64,000 nucleotides of DNA from Zymomonas mobilis subsp. pomaceae ATCC 29192. GTDB lineage: Bacteria > Pseudomonadota > Alphaproteobacteria > Sphingomonadales > Sphingomonadaceae. Below are positions 17,854 through 26,260 of this stretch, one piece after another. The position numbers were made by a program, and so were the translations under genes. Every line of letters starts with the position of its first letter. Positions within the stretch are counted from its first letter, which is position 1. Location: NCBI RefSeq assembly GCF_000218875.1, contig NC_015709.1, positions 1,495,001 through 1,559,000 of the forward strand, given 5' to 3'. The notes beneath the pieces were generated by a model. It saw only the letters and a list, made by a program, of their open reading frames with translations, did not search any database and was not told the DNA's origin.

Positions 17854-18514
17854 TTATCTCCGCATTGCCAAAGACGGGCTTTGGGATAACAATGGTATCC
17901 TAAGCATGTTGCTCGGGCTTTGTCCCACGATGGCGGTGACTACCAGTGCCACTAATGCTTTAGGTATGGGGCTTGCGACCGCTGTTGTTATGGCCGCATC
18001 TAATATTCTGGTCTCTTTATTTCGGCATAACATCACGTATGAAGTGCGCGTGCCGGTTTATATTCTGATCGTCGCTGCGATGGTGACCTTGGTCGATATG
18101 GTGATGAACGCCTATATGCATCCGATGTATAAGGTGCTTGGCCTGTTTATTCCCTTGATCGTGTCCAACTGTTTGCCGCTGGCCCATTTGGAAGCCTTTG
18201 CGGGTAAAAAACCCCCAATAGCTTCTTTGGTCGATGGTCTTTTTGCCGGACTGGGTTTTACGCTGGCGCTGACCGTCATCGGCGGTGTGCGGGAAATAAT
18301 AGGATCGGGTACCTTGTTTTCTAATGCCGCCTTATTGCTGGGACCAAGCTTCAGTTTCCTTGAATGGCATGTCTTGCCTTCTGATTGCCACATCTTGATG
18401 ATGGTTCTTCCTCCGGGGGGCTTCCTTATCACAGGGTTAGTCTTGGTCGGTAAAAGAATGATCGACGTGGCTCAAGGTAAAGAAATTGCCATGTCCGGTG
18501 CCCATGGGGTTTAA
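17843..18514 (+). CDS. rnfE: Rnf complex subunit RnfE (copy A)
   Basis: A 223-residue integral membrane subunit, paralogous to RnfA. The ATG at 17843 (MSNDYLRIAKDGLWDNNG) is chosen over an upstream in-frame ATG because it gives the family N-terminus and follows TTGGAGAATCC. The two Cys motifs, LSMLLGLCPTMAVTT near residue 25 and VSNCLPLAHLEAFA near 107, complete the intramembrane [2Fe-2S] site with RnfA. It overlaps the end of rnfG by 11 bp. One synonymous difference from copy B lies at 18395. Confidence 0.93.
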   Translation: MSNDYLRIAKDGLWDNNGILSMLLGLCPTMAVTTSATNALGMGLATAVVMAASNILVSLFRHNITYEVRVPVYILIVAAMVTLVDMVMNAYMHPMYKVLGLFIPLIVSNCLPLAHLEAFAGKKPPIASLVDGLFAGLGFTLALTVIGGVREIIGSGTLFSNAALLLGPSFSFLEWHVLPSDCHILMMVLPPGGFLITGLVLVGKRMIDVAQGKEIAMSGAHGV

Positions 18515-18525
18515 AGGTAAAAACC

Positions 18526-18798
18526 ATGAAAATATCTGTTGTCTATGCCAAACCCGAACGCCAGCTCTGGCTGGAATGTGAGGTCAAAGACGGCGCTACC
18601 GTCAAAGAAGGTATCGAGGCTTCCGGTATCTTGGCCCGTTCCCCCGATATTGACCTTAATACCCAAAAGGTCGGCGTCTTTGGTAAGGCTATAAAACTTG
18701 ATGCCCCCCTTGAAGAAGGTATGCGCATCGAAATCTATCGTCAGGTCACTATCAACCTTAAATCTGTCCCTAGACGAAAAAAAGCCTCTGCCGAATAA
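18526..18798 (+). CDS. rnfH: RnfH-family ubiquitin-fold protein (copy A)
   Basis: A 90-residue small beta-grasp protein (RnfH/UPF0125): KISVVYAKPERQLWLECEV, VKEGIEASGIL and VGVFGKAIKLDAPLEEGMRIEIYR are conserved. Its biochemical role is unknown; it is regularly the last gene of rnf operons. This copy ends ...INLKSVPRRKKASAE. Copy B ends ...IDPKSVPRRKK, because of two nearby substitutions (18754, 18758) and a different 3' junction. It is convergent with modC, with only 24 bp between stops and no clear terminator. Confidence 0.9.
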   Translation: MKISVVYAKPERQLWLECEVKDGATVKEGIEASGILARSPDIDLNTQKVGVFGKAIKLDAPLEEGMRIEIYRQVTINLKSVPRRKKASAE

Positions 18799-18822
18799 AT
18801 CTCTTCTTTGTTTCAGCTTGTC

Positions 18823-19917
18823 TCAGGTTGCTTTTATTTTTGAAGAATAACACCCTGAGACAGCGGTTATTTCAATATGATTTATTCTAAGTTGTATTTT
18901 CTGACCTTGTTTTAAATTGAGCTGTTGGGTTGCTAAGTCTGACACATAGGCTTTGAATAATACTTCGTGGTTTGCTTTTCCTAAACGCAAAGTGATAAGA
19001 TTGTTATGGAGAGTGGCTGCGTTTATGGCTACAATATAGGCATTAGGGGTATTGAGCAGTGAACCGCTTTCTGTTCCAACAGGCGCAACGCTAATATCTT
19101 TTGCATCTATCCATAATCGGTATGCCTTACCTGTCACAATTGAAGGAACAGCTACTTTTAATTGTCCACCTGCCACTTCAAAAAGGGCTATCCCATAGGC
19201 GGAATCATAGGCAATACAGTGGGCTTTTATCACCGAATAAGCCTCTTGTTGTGCGGCTTTTGTATCTAATTTCCCTTTATGTAAAAAAATTTGCCGGTCT
19301 GATAAACGGCGTATTTCAAGGTGATCATGGCTGACATAGAGAATAGGTAGCGCCAGTTGATCGCGTAACTGTTCGAGAAAAGGCATGATTTTCTCTCTTG
19401 CTTCTTGATCCAATGCAGAGAGGGGTTCATCCATCAATAATAAGCGCGGTTGAGAAAGTAACGCTCGCCCAATAGCGACACGCTGTTTTTCTCCCCCTGA
19501 GAGCGCTTGTACCGATCGTTTTAATAACGGAATCAGCCCTAAAAGTTCAGTAACCTCTTCAAATAACAAACCAGAAGAAGGCCTCCGCCCTCCAGTGGCA
19601 TAGAGCAAATTGCCTATTACATCACGATTAGGGAATAATCGGCTATCCTGAAAAACATATCCGATAGGACGTTGATAAACCGGTAAAAAATGGGTTTTAT
19701 CCTGCCATATAACACCATCAACCGAACAATAACCTTCTTGAAAATGATGCAATCCTGCAATAGCCCTCAACAGGGTGGTTTTACCACATCCAGACGGACC
19801 AGAAAGTGCCGTTACTCCGCGTGCTGACACCGTAAAAGCGACATCTAAATTGAAACTGCCCAATTTTCCCCGAAAGGCAACGTCAATTTTTTTGTCAGTT
19901 ATAGGGTTAATCACCAA
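18823..19917 (-). CDS. modC: Molybdate ABC transporter ATPase ModC
   Basis: A 364-residue ATPase for high-affinity molybdate import. Motifs are Walker A GPSGCGKTTLLRAI (near residue 40), Q-loop region YVFQDSRLFP, signature ALSGGEKQRVAIGRALL, Walker B LLLMDEPLSALD and switch His in YVSHD. The C-terminal 120 residues form Mop/TOBE-like domains (IVAINAATLHNNLITLRLG, LNLKQGQKIQLRI) that sense molybdate and close the transporter. It lies 7 bp after modB. It supplies Mo for FeMo-co and molybdopterin. Confidence 0.95.
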   Translation of the reverse strand: MVINPITDKKIDVAFRGKLGSFNLDVAFTVSARGVTALSGPSGCGKTTLLRAIAGLHHFQEGYCSVDGVIWQDKTHFLPVYQRPIGYVFQDSRLFPNRDVIGNLLYATGGRRPSSGLLFEEVTELLGLIPLLKRSVQALSGGEKQRVAIGRALLSQPRLLLMDEPLSALDQEAREKIMPFLEQLRDQLALPILYVSHDHLEIRRLSDRQIFLHKGKLDTKAAQQEAYSVIKAHCIAYDSAYGIALFEVAGGQLKVAVPSIVTGKAYRLWIDAKDISVAPVGTESGSLLNTPNAYIVAINAATLHNNLITLRLGKANHEVLFKAYVSDLATQQLNLKQGQKIQLRINHIEITAVSGCYSSKIKAT

Positions 19918-19924
19918 GCATCTC

Positions 19925-20605
19925 TTATCTTATTGCATGACCGAAATAGCGATCAATTAGATTAACGGCGAGGATAACGATAAAAGCGAACAAGACCATG
20001 CCACCTGCCAGAATATTGGCTTCATGCCAATGGGAGGCTTCTACGGCATCATAAATAGCTATCGATAATACTTGTGTTTGACCCGGAATATCGCCCCCGA
20101 TCATTAAAATAACACCGAATTCTCCCACAGTATGCGCAAAGCCCAAAACGGCACCTGTTATTAATCCTGGGCGAGCTAAGGGAATAGCTACAGTCAAAAA
20201 AGCTTTAAATGGTGATGCGCGTAAAGTTGCCGCCGCTTCCATGGGGGCTGTTCCAATGGTTTCAAAGGCGTTGCGAACAGGCTGGACAACAAAAGGGAGC
20301 GTATAGATAATAGATCCTAATAAAAGACCACTAAAAGAAAAGGCGAGGGTACGCGCTCCCCATAATTGCGCTAACCAGCCTCCAGGCCCATTTGGTCCTA
20401 AAAACAGTAGTAAATAAAAACCGAGTACCGTAGGCGGTAAAACTAAAGGCAAAGCGACAAGCGTATTGATAATTTCGCGCCACCATTTTTTTGTTCGGGC
20501 TAACCACCACGCAAGAGGTGTCCCGAATAATAATAAAATGAAGGTTGTAGAAAAGGCTAGTTCAAGAGTTAGCCGAATAGTCGGCCAGAGATCGGAAGTC
20601 TCCAT
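19925..20605 (-). CDS. modB: Molybdate ABC transporter permease ModB
   Basis: A 226-residue inner-membrane permease with five or six helices. Recognisable blocks are [40 protein letters not shown] near residues 51-70, and the coupling loop [28 protein letters not shown] (written in two parts: [16 protein letters not shown] and [12 protein letters not shown]) near 124-150. The end [14 protein letters not shown] is a hallmark of ModB/CysT-type permeases. It lies between modA (21 bp upstream) and modC (7 bp downstream). Confidence 0.95.
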   Translation of the reverse strand: METSDLWPTIRLTLELAFSTTFILLLFGTPLAWWLARTKKWWREIINTLVALPLVLPPTVLGFYLLLFLGPNGPGGWLAQLWGARTLAFSFSGLLLGSIIYTLPFVVQPVRNAFETIGTAPMEAAATLRASPFKAFLTVAIPLARPGLITGAVLGFAHTVGEFGVILMIGGDIPGQTQVLSIAIYDAVEASHWHEANILAGGMVLFAFIVILAVNLIDRYFGHAIR

Positions 20606-20626
20606 CCTGTTTTCTTTTTATTCGGT

Positions 20627-21406
20627 TTAAAAATGGTAACCATAATGGCTGATGATAGAGCGGCTTTCATCACTTTTTAAAAATGCCATAAAAGCTCGTG
20701 CTGCTGCATTATTCTGAGATTTATTTAATAACACAGCATCTTGCCGAATGGGGGTATAAAATTTTTCAGGTACTCGCCATTGCGAACCTTCAGAAACGCC
20801 CTTCATCTGAGAAAGAGAGACAAAGCCTAGCTCGGCATTTCCGCTGGAAACGAACTGCCATACTTGGATAATATTAGTTCCAACTACAAATTTAGGCCGT
20901 AATTTTTCTAATAAATGTAGATTCTGCAAGGTTTCAATAGCTGCACGGCCATAAGGCGCGACATCTGGATTACAAACGGCAAGGCGCGTGAAGGCCTGTT
21001 TCTCTAAGGTTTCAACCGTTGCCGGAAAATTTTTGTCACGGCTCCATAATACGAGTTGTCCGATGGCATAGGTAAATCGACTATCTGAAACAGCTAAGCC
21101 TTCTTGCACTAATTTTTCAGGTCGGCCATTGTCCGCCGATAAAAATATATCAAAAGGTGCCCCTTGTTTTATCTGGGCATAGAGCTGTCCTGTGGAGCCA
21201 GAACTGAGACGAATCGTATTCCCCGTTTTATGCGTAAAAGCTGTTATTAATTCTTTTGCAGTATCGCTAAAATTAGCAGCAACGGCTATACGTAATTCGG
21301 CTGCATTTGCAGGCATTACAAATAATGATACACTGATTATATTAATAATAATTTTAAAAATATTCATTTTTTTATTTTTAAAAAATATTTTTATCCATCC
21401 TGACAT
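20627..21406 (-). CDS. modA: Molybdate-binding protein ModA
   Basis: A 259-residue periplasmic binding protein that delivers molybdate to ModBC. After a signal peptide (hydrophobic IIINIISVSLFVMPANA) come the family blocks RIAVAANFSDTAKELITAF, RLSSGSTGQLYAQIKQGAPFD (residues about 65-85), DIFLSADNGRPEKL and FVSLSQM. The oxyanion-contact Ser of the AANF and SGSTG loops are in place. The ATG at 21406 has a GGA 8 nt upstream; an internal ATG at 21367 gives a shorter signal but lacks a clear ribosome site. It is the first gene of modABC and divergent from the mop genes. Confidence 0.93.
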   Translation of the reverse strand: MSGWIKIFFKNKKMNIFKIIINIISVSLFVMPANAAELRIAVAANFSDTAKELITAFTHKTGNTIRLSSGSTGQLYAQIKQGAPFDIFLSADNGRPEKLVQEGLAVSDSRFTYAIGQLVLWSRDKNFPATVETLEKQAFTRLAVCNPDVAPYGRAAIETLQNLHLLEKLRPKFVVGTNIIQVWQFVSSGNAELGFVSLSQMKGVSEGSQWRVPEKFYTPIRQDAVLLNKSQNNAAARAFMAFLKSDESRSIISHYGYHF

Positions 21407-21541
21407 TTTTTAATTCCAAAAAAAATAGTGTCAACAAAATAGCATCCTAGAGTTTTAATGATTGTAATTGAAACTATTATTTAGAATAATTTTACATATA
21501 ATGCAAAAAGTCCAATAGGATATATCAAGAAAGGAACTAAA

Positions 21542-21754
21542 ATGTTGAAACTTAGTGCGCGCAACCAGATAAAAGGTAAAATTGTTAAAATTGCTAAGGG
21601 GGCTACAACCTCCCATGTAACTTTAGATGTTAACGGTACTACACTTATGGCTGCTATTACTAATGAAGGTGTAGAAGATCTGAAGCTTACGGAAGGCAAA
21701 TCAGCGATTGCTGTTATCAAGGCCTCTGATATCATGGTTGGTATCGACGAATAA
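21542..21754 (+). CDS. mop: Mop molybdenum-pterin-binding protein 1
   Basis: A 70-residue single-domain Mop protein (MLKLSARNQIKGKIVKIAKG ... AITNEGVEDLKLTEGKSAIAVIKASDIMVGID). Mop proteins form hexamers that bind several molybdate ions and act as cytoplasmic molybdate stores. It is divergent from modABC by 135 bp, so both may respond to molybdate. No clear ModE-type operator was found in the gap. A second, close paralogue follows. Confidence 0.92.
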   Translation: MLKLSARNQIKGKIVKIAKGATTSHVTLDVNGTTLMAAITNEGVEDLKLTEGKSAIAVIKASDIMVGIDE

Positions 21755-21762
21755 TAATATTC

Positions 21763-21800
21763 TGCTTGCCGGTCTTACAACAGGCCGGCAGGTATCTTTG
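21763..21800 (+). terminator. Hairpin between the two mop genes
   Basis: TGCCGG at 21767-21772 pairs with CCGGCA at 21785-21790. The tail is only moderately T-rich, so it may be a weak terminator or attenuator that lowers expression of the second mop. Confidence 0.45.
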
Positions 21801-21896
21801 ATCTCTTTAAAAATTAAAGACTGCCCGTTTGTAATCCTATCTTCCTGATAAATAGGCTTATTTCGAGTAGGAATCATTTTATCAACAGGGGATAAG

Positions 21897-22109
21897 ATGT
21901 TGAAATTAAGCGCACGCAATCAATTCAAAGGTAAGATTTTTAAAGTTATTAAAGGAAAGACAACCTCGCATGTTATCCTTAATCTTAATGGACTTCCTGT
22001 AATGGCGGCGATCCCCAATGAAGAGGCAGAAGAACTTCAGCTACTTGAAGGCAAAGCGGCCATCGCGCTTATAAAAGCCTCAGATATTATTATTGGCGTT
22101 GAGGAATAA
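21897..22109 (+). CDS. mop: Mop molybdenum-pterin-binding protein 2
   Basis: A second 70-residue Mop domain protein, clearly paralogous to the first (same MLKLSARNQ.KGKI start and the same SDI..G..E end). It diverges in the middle (KVIKGKTTSHVILNLNGLPV). It has its own GGGG ribosome site upstream. Differences in the loops could change the molybdate-binding sites or allow mixed hexamers with the first copy. Likely role: molybdate storage supporting nitrogenase. Confidence 0.92.
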   Translation: MLKLSARNQFKGKIFKVIKGKTTSHVILNLNGLPVMAAIPNEEAEELQLLEGKAAIALIKASDIIIGVEE

Positions 22110-22431
22110 AATTTTTAAATACTCAATGATTAAGGCATTACTAAATAGTCACTTAAGGTCGCTAAAGTTGATAGCGTCAGTGTTTCCCTGCCGTTGCTAG
22201 TTGTAACAGGGCACATAGAGATAGAAAATTGATATTGGGGGTTGGACTGGTAGCCTTGGACATTATTCAGCCCCTCTATATAGGGGCGGTTTGACCTTAT
22301 TCGTTAGCCTATATTCTTTCTTTTCAAAGTATCACAAAGCTAAGCTACTCGATTCCCTGTGATCATCATCTTTCCATTTAGATAGGGCCCTTCAAACTAT
22401 TATTTGGGTATCTGACATAGGAGGCGCGCTC

Positions 22432-22581
22432 TTGACAGCAGGCAGGCTAAGAACAGAGATAAACCGCTTGAGAGCACGAAAATATTTATTAGAAGGCCGC
22501 AATCCTCTGGTTGACTGGCTAAGAGATATTACGCTCGTCATAGAGATTGAAGCGGAAGAGGGACTCATTTGCTATAATTGA
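22432..22581 (+). CDS. Possible small protein of 49 residues
   Basis: A TTG codon at 22432 lies 7 nt after a perfect AGGAGG, and the frame stays open for 49 residues (starting LTAGRLRTEINRLRARKYLL, ending EEGLICYN). No family is recognised and there is no membrane segment; the N-terminal half is basic and helix-forming. It lies in an otherwise geneless 520-bp gap. The strong ribosome site is the main support; it may also be a chance frame or remnant. Confidence 0.25.
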   Translation: MTAGRLRTEINRLRARKYLLEGRNPLVDWLRDITLVIEIEAEEGLICYN

Positions 22582-22633
22582 TATTTCTAATATCCATTAC
22601 TCGCCCCTCTTCCGTGAGATAGAAAGTGAGTAT

Positions 22634-23563
22634 TTACGGCTCTACATTATCAAGGAAAGAGACCGAAGGGACAAAAAACAAACAGCCCGTTATTGGACGA
22701 CTGAAATCAAGTAAGCGGTCATAATTTCCTTTCGGTTTACCTACGAACATGTTTTCCAGCATTTCTTCCGTTACCGAGGGCGAGCGAGCGTAGCCGATAA
22801 AATAAGTACCAAATTCACCTTTACCAATTTCGCCAAAAGGCATGTTATCGCGTAGAATACTAACCTCTTTTCCATCGCGAGTAACGATATTTAAGATATT
22901 ATGGGCATAATCCGGCTTGTTCTCATCGTCGAGTTCAACATTCGATAATTTTTTTCGACCGATAATTTTTTCTTGAGTTTCAATTGGAAGCTTATTCCAA
23001 CCCTCAACATCATGGAGATATTTTTGAACGATGACATAACTGCTATTTTTGAAATCTGGATCTTCAGAATCAATCAGCACGGCTTCACAAGCGGCTTCAT
23101 TCTCCGGATTTTCAGTGCCATCAACAAAACCGATTAGATCGCGGTCATCAAAATATTTAAAACCATGGACTTCGTCAACAACAGTCGCAACAGGACGAAG
23201 ACGCTCCATAATAAGTGTAGCCATTTCAAAGCACATATCCATGCGGGTCGCTCGGATATGAAAAAGCAGATCACCTGAGGTTGAAACAGCGTGATGAACG
23301 CCTTTAATTTCTTTGAAAGGATGTAATTCTTTTGGACGAGGGCCAGAAAAGAGACGATCCCATGCTGCCGAGCCAATGCCTAAAATACAAGAAAGTTGTC
23401 CATCGGGATCACGAAATCCGACGGTGCGGCGCAAAGCCGAGAGATCAGCACAAAAAGCCCGAATGTTTTTTTCGATTTCAGCGCCTTGATGGATATTAAG
23501 CACTAGAAAAATGGCCGCAGGTGTCAGAGGTGTTACAACGGACTGAGGAATTGGATCAGACAA
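22634..23563 (-). CDS. Dyp-type haem peroxidase
   Basis: A 309-residue peroxidase of the Dyp family. The GXXDG distal motif is visible as GFVDGTENPENEA (Asp as acid-base catalyst, about residue 146), and the C-terminal FGEIGKGEFGTYFIGYARSP region fits the haem pocket with its conserved Arg and Gly-rich turn. No Tat or Sec signal is seen, so it is cytoplasmic and may use H2O2 to protect oxygen- and peroxide-sensitive enzymes such as nitrogenase. It is flanked by gaps on both sides and appears monocistronic. Confidence 0.9.
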   Translation of the reverse strand: MSDPIPQSVVTPLTPAAIFLVLNIHQGAEIEKNIRAFCADLSALRRTVGFRDPDGQLSCILGIGSAAWDRLFSGPRPKELHPFKEIKGVHHAVSTSGDLLFHIRATRMDMCFEMATLIMERLRPVATVVDEVHGFKYFDDRDLIGFVDGTENPENEAACEAVLIDSEDPDFKNSSYVIVQKYLHDVEGWNKLPIETQEKIIGRKKLSNVELDDENKPDYAHNILNIVTRDGKEVSILRDNMPFGEIGKGEFGTYFIGYARSPSVTEEMLENMFVGKPKGNYDRLLDFSRPITGCLFFVPSVSFLDNVEP

Positions 23564-23883
23564 AATAGTGGCGCTCCAAATTAATAAATTATAGTTTAAC
23601 CGAGCCTAAAGAAGCATATTTGGAAATATAAATTAAGAAAAATTCAAAATTTAGATTGTTTATAAAATATTATAATTGATAGCTTTAGCAGGCATTAGAG
23701 TGAATAATATTCGATAAAAAATCTGTCTCTTTTTATGGGCTTCAAGATTATAATAGTTTCTTCCAAAAGATATTCTCTATAAAAATTGTCATTATGACAG
23801 AAGAAAATTCTGCATATGTCGAGAAAAAACGAGGTCATGTTTGAAATTTTTCTTTTCTTTTTCACTCTATTTTGACCTCGCTC

Positions 23884-24380
23884 TTAATCAGAGAAAATAG
23901 GCCAACCGCGATAAGATGTAAGAGATACGTTCTTTACTAGATGATATGATGAGACCACGTCGCTAAATTTTATACCGAAAGCTATAAGGATCAAAAAAGG
24001 TCGCAGATTTAAAAATCTGAGGTAGTTACGGAATTCTAATAAAGCACTAGAAGTTTCAGTCTTTGTTACCCTCACAATACAGGCCCATAAATCGGTCAAC
24101 TCTAACAGGGGCAACGAATATCATGCAGCGCATAGTCTGCTTCATGCGGAGTTAGAAAGGCGTCCCTGACACTTATTCACCTTCCTATAGAAAATTTTGT
24201 AACAATAGACCGTATAAGCCAACAGCAAAGGCTACAGACTTTTTTTGTATGCGTCTGTGACCGAATATTCCAAGAAATCAAGGATGATAGCATGATGATA
24301 ATCGGGATATAAATCGCTGGCAAAATGACGGAATGGGCAGTCTGAAAGGCATCTAAAATGCGCCACCAATCAAATTTATT
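23884..24380 (-). pseudogene. Decayed cytochrome bd oxidase subunit II (cydB-like) fragment
   Basis: Reading down from 24380 on the minus strand, the frame gives DAFQTAHSVILPAIYIPI and then IIMLSSLISWNIRS. This closely follows the CydB segment 'F(P).(A/L)YAVILPALYIP.I.MLLALI.RG.AFEFR'. Frameshifts and stops follow. In another frame near 24090-24040, LWACIVRVTKTETSSALLE recalls CydB '(G/Y)A..GATWL.MKTEG.LQ'. No start and no adjacent cydA are present. I conclude it is a remnant of a lost or moved oxidase gene. Confidence 0.5.
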
Positions 24381-24397
24381 TTACTATAAGCCGTGAT

Positions 24398-25267
24398 TTA
24401 TTCGGGTTTAAGATGTACTTGGACATCACAAGGTTTAGCTGAATAAGGGGCTGATGTTACAATAATATCAGCGCCAGCTTCCATATAAGCCGTTATATTG
24501 TTAGGATTAATGCCACCCGCCGCCGCTAAAATTGGTGCTTGTTCAAAGAATTGAAGTTCTGTTCGTAATTCGGCTATTTGCTGTGGTGAAAATTTTTCTA
24601 ATTGTAAAACATCAGGAGAAAATTTTGCAGCAGATATGGCTTGCTCTATCGTATCAACTTCAATGGTAATTTTTCTTTCAGGGACTGTCTGACGCAGTTT
24701 CTCTATCGCTTGATCTGTTTTCCCTTGGATAAAAGCGAGATGCTCGGGAAAAACAAGCACAGTTTCAGAAAGATTTATGCGATGCATAACGCCGCCACCC
24801 GCTAAGACGGCCCGGATAGCTAAGGATCGGGTTAAAGGGGCCGCTTTACGGGTACAGGCGACAACTGCTGTAGGTCGAATTCTTTTAGCGCGTGTCACCA
24901 TGCTATGCGTAGTGGTAGCAATGCCAGCACACCATTCCATGAGCGTCTGGGCTGATTTCCATCCCAAATGAAGCATACTGGCGGAGCCTGTTGCTTCAAT
25001 TAAAAGCGTTCCAGAGGGGGCGGGGCTACCAGAAGGTAATATATACCGGATACTAGCACCTAATCGTTCCAAAATGGCGACCGCTTCTTCTGTTCCACTC
25101 GCAATTTGATCATCACGCGCTGTAAAAGTAATATGAGCCGGTACCGCGCCAATGCCTAAAGCCCGTGTTGTCAAATCACCAAGGGCAGCATCTTCAGCCA
25201 ATAACGCATCTATCAAACCATTTGAAATCGGCAATAAAACAGTAGCCAAATGAGAGGGGCTGGGCAT
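24398..25267 (-). CDS. modD: ModD, quinolinate-phosphoribosyltransferase-like molybdenum protein
   Basis: A protein of about 289 residues related to NadC. The ATG at 25267 is chosen over an upstream one because AAGGAGGAAAC lies directly before it. Seen are EDAALGDLTTRALGIG (N-terminal), the Arg/Lys-rich phosphoribosyl site (ACTRKAAPLTRSLAIRAVLAGGG), EVDTIEQAISAAKF, LQLEKFSPQQIAEL and AAAGGINPNNITAYMEAGAD. ModD proteins are found beside molybdate genes and not with nadA/nadB; a function in Mo use is inferred from linkage. It follows the ModA-like gene after 135 bp and could be part of a TonB receptor-binding protein-modD unit. Confidence 0.85.
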   Translation of the reverse strand: MPSPSHLATVLLPISNGLIDALLAEDAALGDLTTRALGIGAVPAHITFTARDDQIASGTEEAVAILERLGASIRYILPSGSPAPSGTLLIEATGSASMLHLGWKSAQTLMEWCAGIATTTHSMVTRAKRIRPTAVVACTRKAAPLTRSLAIRAVLAGGGVMHRINLSETVLVFPEHLAFIQGKTDQAIEKLRQTVPERKITIEVDTIEQAISAAKFSPDVLQLEKFSPQQIAELRTELQFFEQAPILAAAGGINPNNITAYMEAGADIIVTSAPYSAKPCDVQVHLKPE

Positions 25268-25402
25268 AGCCGTTTCCTCCTTAGATATTTGTAACAAGCA
25301 GAATAGTTATTAGTTATAACTTCAAACTTACAAAAGGGATTTTATTACAAAAATAATAAATGAATGTTTTGTTGTAATAATATCTGAGAAAAATAGAAAA
25401 TT

Positions 25403-26260
25403 TTAAGGTTCAAAATGATATGCCCTTAAATTTTTTTTTGCCTCCTCACTCATTAAATAGAAAGCGAACTGGAAGGCCGCCGCTCTTTGATTCGGGTCTT
25501 TTGATTTTAAAAGAACGCTACTGCCATAAACAATAGGGGCCGCCAGCGTATCAGGAATTCTTGTCTTGGTAAAACGCGGATCTGTTGTCTTATTGTGAGC
25601 GCTACAATAGCCAATAAAAACATCGATTTTTTGGCTGGCCAGAAAATACTCAACAGGATTCCATCCCAGTGGGACAGATGGGCTGAATTTACCCCCAACA
25701 ATAGGTCGGGCTTTTTTTTGTAATATGTCTTGAGACGAAGTATTGCTCTCTCCGATTTTTGCAAAAAACGCCATAGCGTAATCTCCACCCGGATCGTTCC
25801 CTGGTGTTGATGTGCCAATTTTGACAGAAGGCCTTAATAAAACATCCACCATATTATCAGCGGTAAGATCAAAGCCCGCACGAGTAGTAAGGCAAAGTGT
25901 ATTATGCGTAAAAATGACGGGTGGTGCTGCTATCTTCTCATCTGAAAGTTGTTGCGGATAGCGCATATTGGCTGAAAGATAGACATCGACAGCTTCATTT
26001 TTTTTGATGCGGGAGAATAGTAAACCGGCAGGTCCAAAAGAGGTCTCTATTTTTATACCTGTCTTGCTTGAAAATTGCTGGGCAATGTCTGTCAAAGCCC
26101 CCCTGAGACTACCTGCTGCCCATACTTGAAGTGTCGGCATAGGTTGAGAAAAGGCTGTAATATCCTGTTGTGGAGCAGGTGTGACTGGAGCTGCATTTGC
26201 ACGCACCGTAAATGCACATCCAATGAGCGTTATCGCTATAAGGGAAAGCGTCGGCTTCAT
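25403..26260 (-). CDS. ModA-like periplasmic binding protein coupled to a TonB receptor
   Basis: A 285-residue protein with a signal peptide (LIAITLIGCAFTVRANA) and a type II binding-protein fold similar to ModA: LQVWAAGSLRGALTDIAQQF, ETSFGPAGLLFSRIKK (the usual SGS loop is SFG here), AVDVYLSANMRYPQQL. It overlaps the TonB receptor by 4 bp (ATGA, 26257-26260). No permease or ATPase genes accompany it, so it may hand its ligand to ModBC or to the FecCD-type system. It is clearly distinct from the ModA at 20627-21406. Ligand: molybdate, tungstate or a related oxyanion is inferred. Confidence 0.8.
   Translation of the reverse strand: MKPTLSLIAITLIGCAFTVRANAAPVTPAPQQDITAFSQPMPTLQVWAAGSLRGALTDIAQQFSSKTGIKIETSFGPAGLLFSRIKKNEAVDVYLSANMRYPQQLSDEKIAAPPVIFTHNTLCLTTRAGFDLTADNMVDVLLRPSVKIGTSTPGNDPGGDYAMAFFAKIGESNTSSQDILQKKARPIVGGKFSPSVPLGWNPVEYFLASQKIDVFIGYCSAHNKTTDPRFTKTRIPDTLAAPIVYGSSVLLKSKDPNQRAAAFQFAFYLMSEEAKKNLRAYHFEP

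Larger units (their letters stand above)
13286..18783 (+). repeat. Copy A of a ~5.5-kb direct repeat carrying rnfABCDGEH
   Basis: Matches 50497-55994 with a constant offset of 37211 bp. I saw five differences: 13395 (C/T), 17643 (C/T), 18395 (T/C), 18754 (A/G) and 18758 (T/C). The first three are synonymous; the last two change rnfH. The match begins at ATTACCTCCGAGG, 26 bp before the rnfA start, and ends within the A-run near the rnfH stop. Both flanks differ completely from those of copy B. A base-by-base alignment may find a few more differences. Confidence 0.95.

Noticed and set aside
13308-18728. Many antisense frames within the rnf operon, repeated in copy B
   Set aside because: They mirror the strongly supported rnf genes and repeat only because the DNA is duplicated.
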